Shown one piece after another: positions 8,358 to 17,118 of a DNA stretch of 64,000 nucleotides; within the stretch, counting starts at the first letter, position 1; each line of letters starts with the position of its first letter. Made by a program: the position numbers and the translations under genes. Below the pieces are notes generated by a model, which did not search any database, was not told where the DNA came from, and saw only the letters and a program-made list of their open reading frames with translations. The stretch is from DATBLE01 sp046732255 (GTDB taxonomy: Bacteria > Actinomycetota > Thermoleophilia > Gaiellales > Gaiellaceae): the NCBI GenBank assembly GCA_046732255.1, contig JBKPMR010000022.1, positions 41,308 to 105,307 of the forward strand, in the 5' to 3' direction.

Positions 8358-8924
8358 TTGAAGGCCGAGGGACCGTCCGCTACTTCAGGGACGGTCCCTC
8401 AGCCGAGGCTGTTGCGCGCCTCGGTCCGGGCGATCGGCGTCGCCGCGATCCGGATCGCGCTCGGCGTCGTGTTTGTCGTCGTCGCTCTGCTGCGCGGCCT
8501 CGACGGCGGTCCGGCGGCCCTCGCTGCGATCGCCGGTGCGCTCGTGCTGACGATGATCGCGCTGGGGCAGCGCAGCCGGGCGGGAACCGCCGATCTCGGC
8601 GACGCGCTCCCCGTCCCCGCGGAAGCACGATTCGATCCCGGCTGGGTGGGGATCCTGCTCGCCTGCATCCCGAGCACCGTGGGCGTGTCCGGGATGGCGG
8701 TGCTCGCCCTCGTGTTCTCGCCTGCGCTCGGCGCGGTGCTCGGCGGAGTCCTGCTCGCGCTCGGCGCGCTGGCCGCGGTTTCGTGGGCGCAGCTGCAGCT
8801 ACGCGAGCGGCGCGAACACGTGCACTACTGGGTCGAGCGCGGCCCGCACCCTCGCGTGTTCAAGACTCCACGCGCAAGCCACAGTGCCGTTGGCATTGCC
8901 ACGACCCCGCGCTCAGGCGACTGA
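8358..8924 (+). CDS. Hypothetical membrane protein
   Basis: The frame encodes up to 188 residues with two hydrophobic helices near the N-terminus (IRIALGVVFVVVALL and LAAIAGALVLTMIAL) and a long hydrophobic stretch later (WVGILLACIPSTVGVSGMAVL, then a second helix to VSWAQL), so four membrane segments are likely. The family is not recognised. The start is uncertain: TTG 8358 lies before a 12-bp hairpin that would be inside the coding region, and a TTG at 8412 just after it is equally possible. It follows pnp by 3 bases and converges on the GGDEF gene with a 12-base overlap. Confidence 0.5.
   Translation: MKAEGPSATSGTVPQPRLLRASVRAIGVAAIRIALGVVFVVVALLRGLDGGPAALAAIAGALVLTMIALGQRSRAGTADLGDALPVPAEARFDPGWVGILLACIPSTVGVSGMAVLALVFSPALGAVLGGVLLALGALAAVSWAQLQLRERREHVHYWVERGPHPRVFKTPRASHSAVGIATTPRSGD
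8367..8400. repeat. Hairpin of the GGGACnGTCC family after pnp
   Basis: Perfect 12-base arms GAGGGACCGTCC and GGACGGTCCCTC flank a 10-base loop. It lies immediately downstream of the pnp stop and is a member of the same short palindrome family seen at 4005-4030 and 11924-11954. It may act as the pnp transcript end, though there is no T-run. Confidence 0.6.
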
Positions 8925-8934
8925 GCCTGAGCGC
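8909..8934. terminator. Hairpin between convergent genes
   Basis: Arms GCGCTCAGGC (8909-8918) and GCCTGAGCGC (8925-8934) around a 6-base loop, placed exactly where the membrane-protein gene and the GGDEF gene end against each other. The right arm is repeated nearby (GAGCCTGAGCGC around 8950-8961) and a closely related hairpin occurs at 47331-47355 behind the Nudix gene, so this is a repeated element used at gene ends. Confidence 0.55.
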
Positions 8935-10340
8935 ACGGAACAAGCAGCCGAGCCTGAGCGCACTGACTGACCAGCGCCGGGCTTGCCTCTGTACATCGCC
9001 TGGTCGGCGAGGCGCCACGCCTCCGCCGGCGTCGGTGCGGGCGGCGTCGCCGCGAAACCTACCGACGCTGCGAGCGGATAGCCCGCGAATCCCTCGTGGT
9101 CGAGTAACGCCCGGTTCAACCGCCGTGCGATCTTCCGGCACGTGGTCTCGTCGGCGTCGGGGAGTAGGATCGCGAACTCGTCGCCGCCGATGCGGGCGAT
9201 CAGGTCTCCTTCGCGGATCGTGGCGGCCATGGCGGCGGCCACGGCCTGGAGGTACTCGTCGCCGACGTGGTGCCCGCGCTCGTCGTTGACCGTCTTCAGC
9301 TGGTCGACGTCGACCACGACGATGCCTGCCGGGCCGTCGGCGACGCTCTCGAGCGCCTCCTCCCAGGCGCGCCGGTTGGGCAGCTTCGTCAGTGGGTCGA
9401 TCCGGGCGTCCCGGCCGACGAGGTCGAGCTGACACTCGAGCTCGTACAGTCTCAGCGCCGAGAGCAGGAGCGGTTCCGCGGCCTCGGCGAGTCGAACGCC
9501 GACCTCCCGGCAGAGGAGGGTGAAGCCGCGCGGCCTCGCCTTCGTGTGCAGCAACGCGAGCACGCCGAGCACCGGCCGGCCGATGGGGAGGACGTAGTGT
9601 GAGGTGACTCCGCACTCGGGCAGCTGTGCGGGCAGCGGATCGGCGGTCGAGTCCTGGGCGCAGAGAGGGAGCGCGTCCGCCTCGGCGAAGAGCTGCCGCA
9701 AACCCGGCAGAAACACCGGGGGATCGATCCCGAGCGGCTCGTGCTCGGCGATCTCCAGCGCGTCGAGCTCCGCGACGTAGACCAGGGCGAGGTCGCACGA
9801 GAGCGCCGCGAGGGCCGACTCGGCGACGTGCGTCATCACCTCCTGGATGCGGATGCCGTTGAGCTGCGCGAGGTTCTGCACCGCGTGCAGGAGCTCGAGC
9901 TCGTCCGCGAGGCGCTTGGCCGGAGAGATCTGCGCGACGGCGGCCGCCGCCTGCTCCGCGGCAGCCTCGAGATTCTCCTTCCGGCCTGCGTCGAGCCTGT
10001 CGGCACCGACGCCGCCGAGGACGACGAGGACGTCCGGTGAAAGAGGCACCAAGACGGCGCTGTGCTGGTAGTAGGGGCCGAAGATCTGGACGGGCTCGTC
10101 GGCGGCCACGAGCACGATGCTCCCCGAGCTAATCGCCTTCCGCGCACGCGAATCCTCGGCAGGGAACAGGTCGACGTTGCCGGCCCAGGTCTCACCCCGA
10201 CCGAGACCGCCGACGTGCACGAAGCGCTCGGCGGTGACGCGACGGAACACGAAGACGTCCTGCGCGCCGACGGACGCCGCTGCCTCGGCAAGGGCCGTAC
10301 GATCGCCCGCCGGGTCGGTGGAGTCGGTCGCCGCCGCCAT
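8913..10340 (-). CDS. GAF-GGDEF diguanylate cyclase
   Basis: The C-terminal domain has DPLTKLPNRRAWEEAL, the substrate Asp/Asn region DVDQLKTVNDERGH and an intact GGDEF in RIGGDEFAILLP, so it should make cyclic di-GMP. An RxxD product-inhibition site (REGD) lies exactly five residues before GGDEF. The N-terminal 310 residues contain two GAF-like sensor regions without membrane helices, so the protein is cytoplasmic. The last residues overlap a hairpin and read as a short repeat (SVRSGS twice). ATG 10340 has no clear ribosome binding site. An RsiG-like candidate c-di-GMP receptor is encoded at 57468-57713. Confidence 0.85.
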   Translation of the reverse strand: MAAATDSTDPAGDRTALAEAAASVGAQDVFVFRRVTAERFVHVGGLGRGETWAGNVDLFPAEDSRARKAISSGSIVLVAADEPVQIFGPYYQHSAVLVPLSPDVLVVLGGVGADRLDAGRKENLEAAAEQAAAAVAQISPAKRLADELELLHAVQNLAQLNGIRIQEVMTHVAESALAALSCDLALVYVAELDALEIAEHEPLGIDPPVFLPGLRQLFAEADALPLCAQDSTADPLPAQLPECGVTSHYVLPIGRPVLGVLALLHTKARPRGFTLLCREVGVRLAEAAEPLLLSALRLYELECQLDLVGRDARIDPLTKLPNRRAWEEALESVADGPAGIVVVDVDQLKTVNDERGHHVGDEYLQAVAAAMAATIREGDLIARIGGDEFAILLPDADETTCRKIARRLNRALLDHEGFAGYPLAASVGFAATPPAPTPAEAWRLADQAMYRGKPGAGQSVRSGSAACSVRSGSVA

Positions 10341-10465
10341 GTTCGAGGTATCGACGCGCGCCAGTCGGGTCTTGATGCCCCTCGAGGGCGGTCTGGTTGC
10401 CGGTCAGCCTTGACGAGACCCGCGGCATGGGCGGAGCGTACGACGGCGTTCGGCGAGTGAAACGC

Positions 10466-11908
10466 CTAGGTGGGCTCGGTCGCCAGCTCTCCGAGCTCCT
10501 CGCGGCGGATCATCACCAGCGTCGCGAACAGCGCGGCTGCGGCGAAGCCGACCGCAACCCAGAAGGCGAGGGTGAAGCCGCTCGTGAGGGCGGCGGCCCG
10601 CGACTCGCCCTGCCCGAGGAGAGTGGAGGTCCGGTTCGTCGCGACCGTCGAGAACACCGCCACGCCGAGTGCGCCGCCGATCTGCTGCGAGGTGTTGAAC
10701 AACCCCGAGGCGAGTCCCGCCTCGTACGGCGTCACGCCCGCGAGCGCGGCGATCGAGAGCGGGACGAACGAGAACCCGAGGCCGACGCCGATCGCGAAGA
10801 ACCCCGGGAGCAGGTCGATCCAGTACGAGCCGTCCGCGGAGACCTGCGTGAACCAGACGTTGCCGAGCCCCATCAGGATCACTCCGACGACCAGGACCGG
10901 CTTCACGCCCACGCGGGTGACCAGCGCCTGGGCCACCCCTGCCGAGACGATCGCGGTGAGGGCGACTGCGAGGTAGCCCGTGCCGGTCTGGAGCGCCGAC
11001 AGGCCAAGCACCTGCTGCATGTAGAGCGAGAGCATGAAGAACATCGCGAAGGTGAGGCCGCCGACCAGGAAGCTGACGACGTTTGCGCCCGTCAGCGTCC
11101 GCAGCCGGGCGAAGATCCCGAGCGGCACCAGCGGCGCCGGGGACCGCTGCTCGACCAGGATGAACGCCCCGTGCAGGACGACCGACGCAACGAGGATCCC
11201 GATCGTCCTTGCGGAGGTCCAGCCGACGCGGTTCGCCTGCGTGAGCGCGTAGACGAGGAGCGACAGCGCGCTGGTGATCAGGACCGCGCCGACGGCGTCG
11301 AAGTGACGTTCTGCCGCGCCGAGGCGGCTCTCGCGCACGATCGACCGGGTGAACGCGAACGCGGCAGCGCCGATCGGCACGTTGACGAAGAAGATCCATT
11401 CCCAGCCGAGCGCCTTGGTCAGGACGCCGCCGAGCAGCACGCCCACGGCGGCACCGCTCCCGCCCATCGCGCCCCAGATCCCGAGCGCCTTGTTCCGCTC
11501 GGCCCCCTCATCGAACGTGGTGGTGATGATCGAGAGGGCCGCGGGGGAGAGAATGGCCGCGCCGAGCCCCTGCACCGCGCGGGCGGCGATCAGCATCCCC
11601 TCGGAGGTCGACAGGCCGCAGACCAGCGAGGCGACGGTGAACAGCGCCAAACCGCCCATGAAGACACTGCGGCGGCCGAGCAGATCGGCCGTCCGGCCGC
11701 CGAGGAGCAGGAAGCCGCCGAAGGTGAGCGCGTAGGCGCTGAGCACCCACTGGAGGTCACCCGGGGAGAAGTGGAGGTCGGTCTGGATCGACGGCAGCGC
11801 CACGTTCACGATCGAGACGTCGAGGATCACCATGAAGTACGCCGAGCAGAGCAGGGCGAGAGCCCACCAGCGGCGCGGATCGGGAACGGCGGGTGCGGCG
11901 ATCTCCAC
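10466..11908 (-). CDS. MFS drug exporter, DHA2 (14-TM) family
   Basis: A 480-residue membrane protein with the DHA2/EmrB-QacA signature LDVSIVNVALPSI in TM1, motif A GGRTADLLGRRS between TM2 and TM3, and an antiporter motif C-like GSGAAVGVLLGGVL in TM5; about 14 hydrophobic segments are visible. Such proteins export hydrophobic drugs in exchange for protons. GTG 11908 is selected because GGAGG (11920-11916) lies 7 bases upstream; the longer frame to 12013 would translate a palindromic repeat. It is transcribed divergently from the M16 peptidase gene; no regulator gene adjoins it. Confidence 0.85.
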   Translation of the reverse strand: MEIAAPAVPDPRRWWALALLCSAYFMVILDVSIVNVALPSIQTDLHFSPGDLQWVLSAYALTFGGFLLLGGRTADLLGRRSVFMGGLALFTVASLVCGLSTSEGMLIAARAVQGLGAAILSPAALSIITTTFDEGAERNKALGIWGAMGGSGAAVGVLLGGVLTKALGWEWIFFVNVPIGAAAFAFTRSIVRESRLGAAERHFDAVGAVLITSALSLLVYALTQANRVGWTSARTIGILVASVVLHGAFILVEQRSPAPLVPLGIFARLRTLTGANVVSFLVGGLTFAMFFMLSLYMQQVLGLSALQTGTGYLAVALTAIVSAGVAQALVTRVGVKPVLVVGVILMGLGNVWFTQVSADGSYWIDLLPGFFAIGVGLGFSFVPLSIAALAGVTPYEAGLASGLFNTSQQIGGALGVAVFSTVATNRTSTLLGQGESRAAALTSGFTLAFWVAVGFAAAALFATLVMIRREELGELATEPT

Positions 11909-11923
11909 GAGCGATCCTCCTTT

Positions 11924-11954
11924 AGGGACTGTCCCGTGCTTCGGGACAGTCCCT
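11924..11954. repeat. Hairpin of the GGGACAGTCCC family in the MFS leader
   Basis: Perfect 12-base arms AGGGACTGTCCC (11924-11935) and GGGACAGTCCCT (11943-11954) with a 7-base loop. It lies directly upstream of the MFS ribosome binding site, so it would be in the 5' untranslated region, unlike the other two copies, which follow genes. Confidence 0.6.
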
Positions 11955-12030
11955 GGAACGTAACGTCTGGGCAGCCTATTCCGTCGACGAACGAGCAAGG
12001 CCGAAATGGACACGGGAGTACGATCCGTCC

Positions 12031-13320
12031 GTGCAGGAGTACGTCCTCTCGGAGCTGGACTCGGGCGAGCGCCTGATCACGGAGCGCGTCCCGACCGTCC
12101 GGTCGGCGTCGCTCGGCTTCTGGATCGCCGCCGGCTCGCGCGACGAGCCGGTCGGGAAGGCCGGGGTGACCCACTTCATCGAGCACCTGCTCTTCAAGGG
12201 CACACGGGACTACGACGCGCAGCGGATCGCCGAGGTGTTCGACGAGATGGGCGGGGAGCTGAACGCCGCCACGTCGCGCGAGCACACCGTCGTCTACGCG
12301 CGTGTCCCCGACCGCCACCTCGAGGACGCCCTGGATGTGATGGCCGACATGGTGTTCTCACCGGCCTTTGCCGACATCGACTCCGAGCGAGAGGTCGTGC
12401 TGGAGGAGATCGCGATGGTCGAGGACGCGCCGCAGGACCTCGTCCACGACCTGCTCTCCGCGGCGGTGTTCGCCGACCACCCGCTCGGCCGGCCGGTGAT
12501 CGGGCAGGCGGAGGTGATCTCTTCGATCAGCCGCCGCTCGATCGCCGCCTACCACCGGCGCGCCTATGTCGCCGGCAACGTCGTGCTCGCCGCGGCCGGC
12601 AACCTCCAGCACGAGCAGCTCCTCGGTCTCCTCGAGCAGGCCGCGCGCCAGCGCGTCGAGCCGCCGGCCCGGCGGACGCGCGTACGCTCGGCGCTGGTGC
12701 GCGAGCCGGGGCCCGGCATTCGCTTCCTGGAGAAGGACACCGAGCAGTTCCACGTCTGCGTCGGCGCGCCCGGCATCTCCCGTTCCGACCGGCGCCGCTT
12801 CGCCGCGTCGCTTCTCGACGCGATCCTCGGCGGTTCTGCGTCCTCGCGCCTCTTCCAGGAGATTCGGGAGAAGCGCGGGATGGCCTACACGGTCTACAGC
12901 TTCGGCTCGCAGTACACGGACACCGGCCTCGTGGGCGTGTACGTGGGCACCCGGGAGGAGAACCTGGACGCGTGTCTGGCGATCGTGGCCGAGCAGATCG
13001 CCGACATCGCCGCCGGGAACCTCCGCGAACGGGAGCTCCAGCGGGCGAAGGAGAACCTCAAAGGGCGGATCGCGCTGTCGATGGAGTCGACCTCGAACCG
13101 GATGAGCCGGCTCGGCCGCTCGCTGATCACCGACACCGAGCTTCTGTCGCTCGACCGGGTGATCGCCGAGATCGACGCCGTCGACGGCCGGATGATCGCC
13201 GAGCTCGCGGGCGTGCTGCTCGAGCCCGGGCGGTTGTCGGCGGCCGGGATCGGGCCCAGCGAGGAGCGGTTCCGGTCGGCGGTCGAGCGGATCCATCCGG
13301 GCCTCGCGGCAGCCGCCTGA
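12031..13320 (+). CDS. M16-family zinc metallopeptidase (MlpA/processing-peptidase type)
   Basis: A 429-residue single-unit M16 peptidase. The inverted zinc motif HxxEH is present as His48-Phe-Ile-Glu51-His52, and the distal zinc-ligand glutamate lies in SEREVVLEEIAM near residue 128. The C-terminal half has the M16C region with GGSASSRLFQEIREKRGMAYTV. Its position just after pnp and before dap genes matches mlpA/ymxG of Bacillus. GTG 12031 is preceded by TACGAT (12019-12024) with a 6-base gap, consistent with a leaderless mRNA; an SD sequence is absent. Confidence 0.88.
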   Translation: MQEYVLSELDSGERLITERVPTVRSASLGFWIAAGSRDEPVGKAGVTHFIEHLLFKGTRDYDAQRIAEVFDEMGGELNAATSREHTVVYARVPDRHLEDALDVMADMVFSPAFADIDSEREVVLEEIAMVEDAPQDLVHDLLSAAVFADHPLGRPVIGQAEVISSISRRSIAAYHRRAYVAGNVVLAAAGNLQHEQLLGLLEQAARQRVEPPARRTRVRSALVREPGPGIRFLEKDTEQFHVCVGAPGISRSDRRRFAASLLDAILGGSASSRLFQEIREKRGMAYTVYSFGSQYTDTGLVGVYVGTREENLDACLAIVAEQIADIAAGNLRERELQRAKENLKGRIALSMESTSNRMSRLGRSLITDTELLSLDRVIAEIDAVDGRMIAELAGVLLEPGRLSAAGIGPSEERFRSAVERIHPGLAAAA

Positions 13321-13327
13321 CGCCCGA

Positions 13328-13936
13328 ATGCTCATCGTTCTCAACGGGCGTGGCGGGAAGGTCGGCTCGGTGCTCGCGCCGGCGCTGGAAGCGTCGGGTC
13401 ACGAGCTGGTCGACGGGCTTGCGGAGGCCGAGGCGATGGTCGACTTCACCCGGCCGGATGCGGTGATCGGCAACGTCGAGGCGGCGCTGGCTGCGGGGGT
13501 GCCGTCCGTGGTGGGGACGAGCGGCGCCGATCTGAGCGGGGTGGGGGATCGGGCGCGGGAGGCCGGGCTGCCGCTCTTCTACGCACCGAACTTCGCGCTC
13601 GGCGCGGTGCTGATGATGCGCTTCGCGGCGGAGGCAGCGGGGCGCTTTCCTCGCGCAGAGATCGTCGAGCTCCACCACGAGACGAAGGTGGACGCCCCGT
13701 CGGGGACCGCCAAGGCGACCGCGGCGGCGATGGGAAACGATCCGGTGATCCACTCGGTCCGGCTTCCCGGCATCGTCGCGCACCAGGAGGTGCTCTTCGG
13801 CGGCCCCGGGGAGCTGCTCACGATCCGTCACGACACGCTCTCGCGCGAGGCATTCGTCCCGGGCGTGCTGCTTGCCTTGGAGAGACTGCCGGAGTTGCCG
13901 CCGGGCTTGACCGTCGGCCTGGACGCCCTGCTCTAG
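13328..13936 (+). CDS. dapB: 4-hydroxy-tetrahydrodipicolinate reductase (short form)
   Basis: DapB reduces HTPA to tetrahydrodipicolinate in lysine/DAP synthesis. At 202 residues it is clearly shorter than the usual 240-270, with the loss in the N-terminal Rossmann part: after the dinucleotide loop NGRGGKVG it moves almost directly to MVDFTRPDAVIGN. The catalytic core is intact: GTSG, YAPNFALG, ELHHETKVDAPSGTAKATA (proton-donor His and Lys) and DTLSREAFVPGVL. It follows the M16 gene by 7 bases and precedes dapA, so it is in the dap operon. Confidence 0.85.
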   Translation: MLIVLNGRGGKVGSVLAPALEASGHELVDGLAEAEAMVDFTRPDAVIGNVEAALAAGVPSVVGTSGADLSGVGDRAREAGLPLFYAPNFALGAVLMMRFAAEAAGRFPRAEIVELHHETKVDAPSGTAKATAAAMGNDPVIHSVRLPGIVAHQEVLFGGPGELLTIRHDTLSREAFVPGVLLALERLPELPPGLTVGLDALL

Positions 13937-13952
13937 TCCTACAATGCAGGGC

Positions 13953-14834
13953 GTGTTCGGCGAGATCCTGACGGCGATCATGACGCCGTTCCGGGAGGAC
14001 GGCTCGGTCGACGTCGAGAAGTTCCGCGAGCTCGCCGGGTATCTCGTCGACAACGGCTCGGACGGCGTCGTCGTCACCGGTACGACGGGCGAGGCGCCGA
14101 CGCTCACCGACGACGAGCGCTTCGAGCTCTATGCCGCTGCGGTGGATGCGATCGGCGACCGCGCGACCGTGATCGCCGGCACCGGCACCTACTCCACGGC
14201 GCATTCCGTGCACCTGACGGCGCGGGCGCACGAGCTCGGGGTCCACGGCTTCCTGATCGTCACGCCGTACTACAGCAAGCCGCCGGCGCGCGGGATCGTC
14301 GAGCACTTCCGTGCGATCGGCGAGGTCAGCGACCGCCCGATCGTGGTCTACAACATCCCCGGCCGGGTGGTGGTCAACATCGAGCCCGAGACGATTGCCG
14401 AGCTCGCCGAGCTGCCGACCGTGAGGGCGGTGAAGCAGGCCAACGACGACCTCGACCAGGCCCGACGGATCGTAGACCTCGAGCTCGATCTCTACGCCGG
14501 CGACGACAACCTGATCCTGCCGTTCCTGCGCCTCGGCGGAGTCGGCGGCGTCTGCGTGCACACGCACGTCGTCGGCCCGCAGGTCAAGCGGATGGTCGAG
14601 GCGTTTCGCGCCGGGGACGAGGCGGAGGCGGCCCGGATCGACGAGGAGACCCGGCCGGCGTACGACCTCTTGAAGGTCGCTCCCAACCCGATCGCGATCA
14701 AGGCGGCGATGAACCTCCTCGGCCACGACGTCGGCGGGCTGCGGTTGCCGCTCGTGGCCGCCACCGACGGGGAGCTCGCACGTGTGCGCGACTGCCTCGA
14801 GCGGCTCGGTCTGAGGGTTCCGACCCCCGCCTGA
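13953..14834 (+). CDS. dapA: 4-hydroxy-tetrahydrodipicolinate synthase
   Basis: DapA condenses pyruvate with aspartate semialdehyde. The family landmarks are FGEILTAIMTPF, VTGTTGEAPTLTDDE, the tyrosine of TPYYSKPP, VVYNIPGR and the Schiff-base lysine of VRAVKQAN. Two starts are possible: ATG 13944 and GTG 13953. TACAAT at 13940-13945 is an excellent -10 element that overlaps the ATG and lies 7 bases before the GTG, so the GTG is preferred for a leaderless message. Either way the length (293-296 residues) is normal. Confidence 0.9.
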   Translation: MFGEILTAIMTPFREDGSVDVEKFRELAGYLVDNGSDGVVVTGTTGEAPTLTDDERFELYAAAVDAIGDRATVIAGTGTYSTAHSVHLTARAHELGVHGFLIVTPYYSKPPARGIVEHFRAIGEVSDRPIVVYNIPGRVVVNIEPETIAELAELPTVRAVKQANDDLDQARRIVDLELDLYAGDDNLILPFLRLGGVGGVCVHTHVVGPQVKRMVEAFRAGDEAEAARIDEETRPAYDLLKVAPNPIAIKAAMNLLGHDVGGLRLPLVAATDGELARVRDCLERLGLRVPTPA

Positions 14835-14864
14835 GTCGCGCAACCCCCCGGATACACTCTGCGG

Positions 14865-16520
14865 GTGACAGGACTTCTGCGTGTGATCCCGCTCGGCGGG
14901 CTCGGCGAGGTCGGCAAGAACATGACCGTGTTCGAGCACGAGCACGGGATGCTGGTCGTCGACGCGGGGCTTGCCTTCCCGCGGGACGAGCATCTTGGCG
15001 TCGATCTCGTCCTCCCGGACTTCTCCTACCTCCAGGAGCGGCAGGGTACCGTCCGCGCGGTCGTGCTCACACATGCGCACGAGGATCACGTCGGGGCGCT
15101 CCCGTACCTCCTGCGTGAAGTCAAGGTGCCGGAGGTCTGGGCGACGAGGCTGACGCTCGGTCTGGTCAAGTCGAAGCTCGACGAGCACGGGCTGCTGAAC
15201 GCGGCCGAGCTCCGCCAGATCGACCCCGAGGGCGACCCGGTCGAGCTGGGGCCGTTCAGGCTCGAGTTCGTGCGGATGGCGCACTCGGTTCCGGACAACG
15301 TCGCGGTCGTGATCGAGACCGACGCGGGCCGGGTGCTGCACACGAGCGACTGGAAGCTCGACCACACGCCCGTCGACGGCTTCCGCACCGACGTCGGCCG
15401 TCTCGCCGAGCTGGGGAACAGAGGCGTCGACCTGCTCCTGTGCGACTCGACGAACGCGGAGCGACGCGGGTTCACGGGCTCGGAGCGGCTGGTCGGCGAG
15501 GCCTTCCGCCAGATCATCCCTCAGCGGCAGGGCCGCGTCCTGGTCGCGTCGTTCGCCTCCAACGTCCACCGGATGCAGCAGGCGATCGACGTCGCAGTGC
15601 AGGCAGGACGGAAGGTCGCCGTCGTCGGCCGCTCGATGCGCAAGAACCTCAACATCGCGGGCAACCTCGGGTACCTCGAGGTGCCGGAGGGCACGCTGAT
15701 CCGCCCGCAGGAGCTGGAGGAGTATGACCCGCACGAGGTGCTGATCCTCTGCACGGGCAGCCAGGGCGAGCCGATGTCCGCGCTGACGCGGATCGCGTAC
15801 CGCGACCATCAGACGGTGTCGGTCGAGCGTGGGGACACGGTGATCATCTCGGCGCGGCCGGTTCCCGGAAACGAGCTGCGCGTGCACGACACGATCAACC
15901 AGCTCTCGAAGGCGGGCGCCGAGGTCCTGCACGAGGAGAACGCGGCCGTGCACGTGTCCGGACACGCCAACCAGGAGGAGATCCGCACGCTCTACGGGCT
16001 GGTGCGCCCGAAGGCTGTGATGCCGATCCACGGTGAGTACCGCATGCAGGCCGCGAACGCCCGGATGGCCCAGGAGGCGGGCGTCCCGGCGGCGTCGATC
16101 GTGCTCGCGGAGAACGGCTCGGTCGTCGAGCTGCGGCCGGACGGGGTCGGAATCGTCGACCGGATCGAGCCCGGGGTCACCTTCGTGGACGGGCTCGGCG
16201 TGGGGGACATCGGCGACGTCGCCCTGCGCGACCGCCGGCACATGGCGGAGGACGGCGTGCTCATCGTGGTCGCGACGCTCGCAGGGACGAACGGCGTCCG
16301 GTCGGCGGCGGCGGAGGTGATCGCCCGGGGCTTCGCCGAGACCGAGCCGCTCCTCGACGAGATGCGGCTGGAGGCGGAGAGCGTCCTCCGCGGCTGCATC
16401 GACGACGACATCGTCGAGATCAAGCTGCTGCAGGAGCATCTCCACGACGGGCTCGGACAGCTGATCTACGACCGAACGCGGCGGAGGCCGATGATTCTCC
16501 CCGTGGTGGTGGAAGTTTGA
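14865..16520 (+). CDS. rnj: Ribonuclease J
   Basis: RNase J is a metallo-beta-lactamase/beta-CASP nuclease with endo- and 5'-3' exonuclease activity on mRNA and rRNA. The 551-residue protein has the HxHxDH motif as HAHEDHVGALP near residue 66-75, a second metal region DSTNAE, and the beta-CASP blocks SFASNVHRMQQ, CTGSQGEPMSAL and HVSGHANQEEIR. GTG 14865 is preceded by TACACT (14853-14858) at a 6-base distance, another leaderless-type start. In Bacillus too an RNase J gene follows dapA. Confidence 0.92.
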   Translation: MTGLLRVIPLGGLGEVGKNMTVFEHEHGMLVVDAGLAFPRDEHLGVDLVLPDFSYLQERQGTVRAVVLTHAHEDHVGALPYLLREVKVPEVWATRLTLGLVKSKLDEHGLLNAAELRQIDPEGDPVELGPFRLEFVRMAHSVPDNVAVVIETDAGRVLHTSDWKLDHTPVDGFRTDVGRLAELGNRGVDLLLCDSTNAERRGFTGSERLVGEAFRQIIPQRQGRVLVASFASNVHRMQQAIDVAVQAGRKVAVVGRSMRKNLNIAGNLGYLEVPEGTLIRPQELEEYDPHEVLILCTGSQGEPMSALTRIAYRDHQTVSVERGDTVIISARPVPGNELRVHDTINQLSKAGAEVLHEENAAVHVSGHANQEEIRTLYGLVRPKAVMPIHGEYRMQAANARMAQEAGVPAASIVLAENGSVVELRPDGVGIVDRIEPGVTFVDGLGVGDIGDVALRDRRHMAEDGVLIVVATLAGTNGVRSAAAEVIARGFAETEPLLDEMRLEAESVLRGCIDDDIVEIKLLQEHLHDGLGQLIYDRTRRRPMILPVVVEV

Positions 16521-16569
16521 CGCTCGCCGCGCTTCGCGCGAACTCGCTCGCATCAGGCGGTGGTGCGAC

Positions 16570-17118
16570 GTGAGTGTCAGCCTGGACGGTTGGGCCGGAG
16601 TGCTGGCGGACAACGCCGCTGAGGACGAGACCGCGCGGCGGCTGATCGCGCAGCTTTCCGCCTGCGAGGTGGCCGCGCTCGCGTTCTGCCGGCTGCTCGA
16701 GCGCTGGGCCCGCGGCGACGCCGACCCCTGCACGCCCGGCAAGCGCCAGGCCGCCCTGCGGCGCGCTGCCGAGCGCGCCGAGACGGCGCTCTCCGGGCTC
16801 GAGCGGCCCCTTGGCCGCTACCTGCTCGAGCTCGAGGCGGACCAGGCCGAGGGGCGGTCCTGGTACGGCGAGCCGGGGGCGGGCGAGCTGCGGGACTGGC
16901 AAGACGTGCTCGACCGGGCCGGCGTGAGCGTCTCCGCGGTGCGCGTCGCGCAGTCGTACCTGGAGCTGGCCGTGCTCGTGCGGGCGCTCGAGGGCCTGAG
17001 GTCGGCCGCCGACATCGGCTCGGAGCCGGACCGTTCGTCCCTCTGGGCCGGTCTCTTCGACCTGCGCGAGAATCTGCTCGGCCGCACGCTCGAAGACCTG
17101 CGCGCGATTGCCGCCTAG
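16570..17118 (+). CDS. Hypothetical alpha-helical protein
   Basis: A 182-residue acidic, Ala/Leu/Arg-rich protein predicted to be almost entirely helical, without signal peptide or membrane segment. No motif is recognised. It lies 49 bases after rnj and overlaps the ribokinase-like gene by 11 bases, so it is likely cotranscribed with that gene. GTG 16570 is the first reasonable start; a weak purine-rich stretch precedes it. Confidence 0.55.
   Translation: MSVSLDGWAGVLADNAAEDETARRLIAQLSACEVAALAFCRLLERWARGDADPCTPGKRQAALRRAAERAETALSGLERPLGRYLLELEADQAEGRSWYGEPGAGELRDWQDVLDRAGVSVSAVRVAQSYLELAVLVRALEGLRSAADIGSEPDRSSLWAGLFDLRENLLGRTLEDLRAIAA

Noticed and set aside
10397..12076. A 559-codon plus-strand frame opposite the MFS gene
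   Set aside because: Very rich in Arg/Glu/Asp, a typical antisense artefact of a membrane-protein gene.
13818..16742. A 974-codon open frame antisense to dapA and rnj
   Set aside because: It is the mirror of high-GC codon bias; the translation is low-complexity His/Arg/Asp-rich and the opposite strand has well-conserved enzymes.
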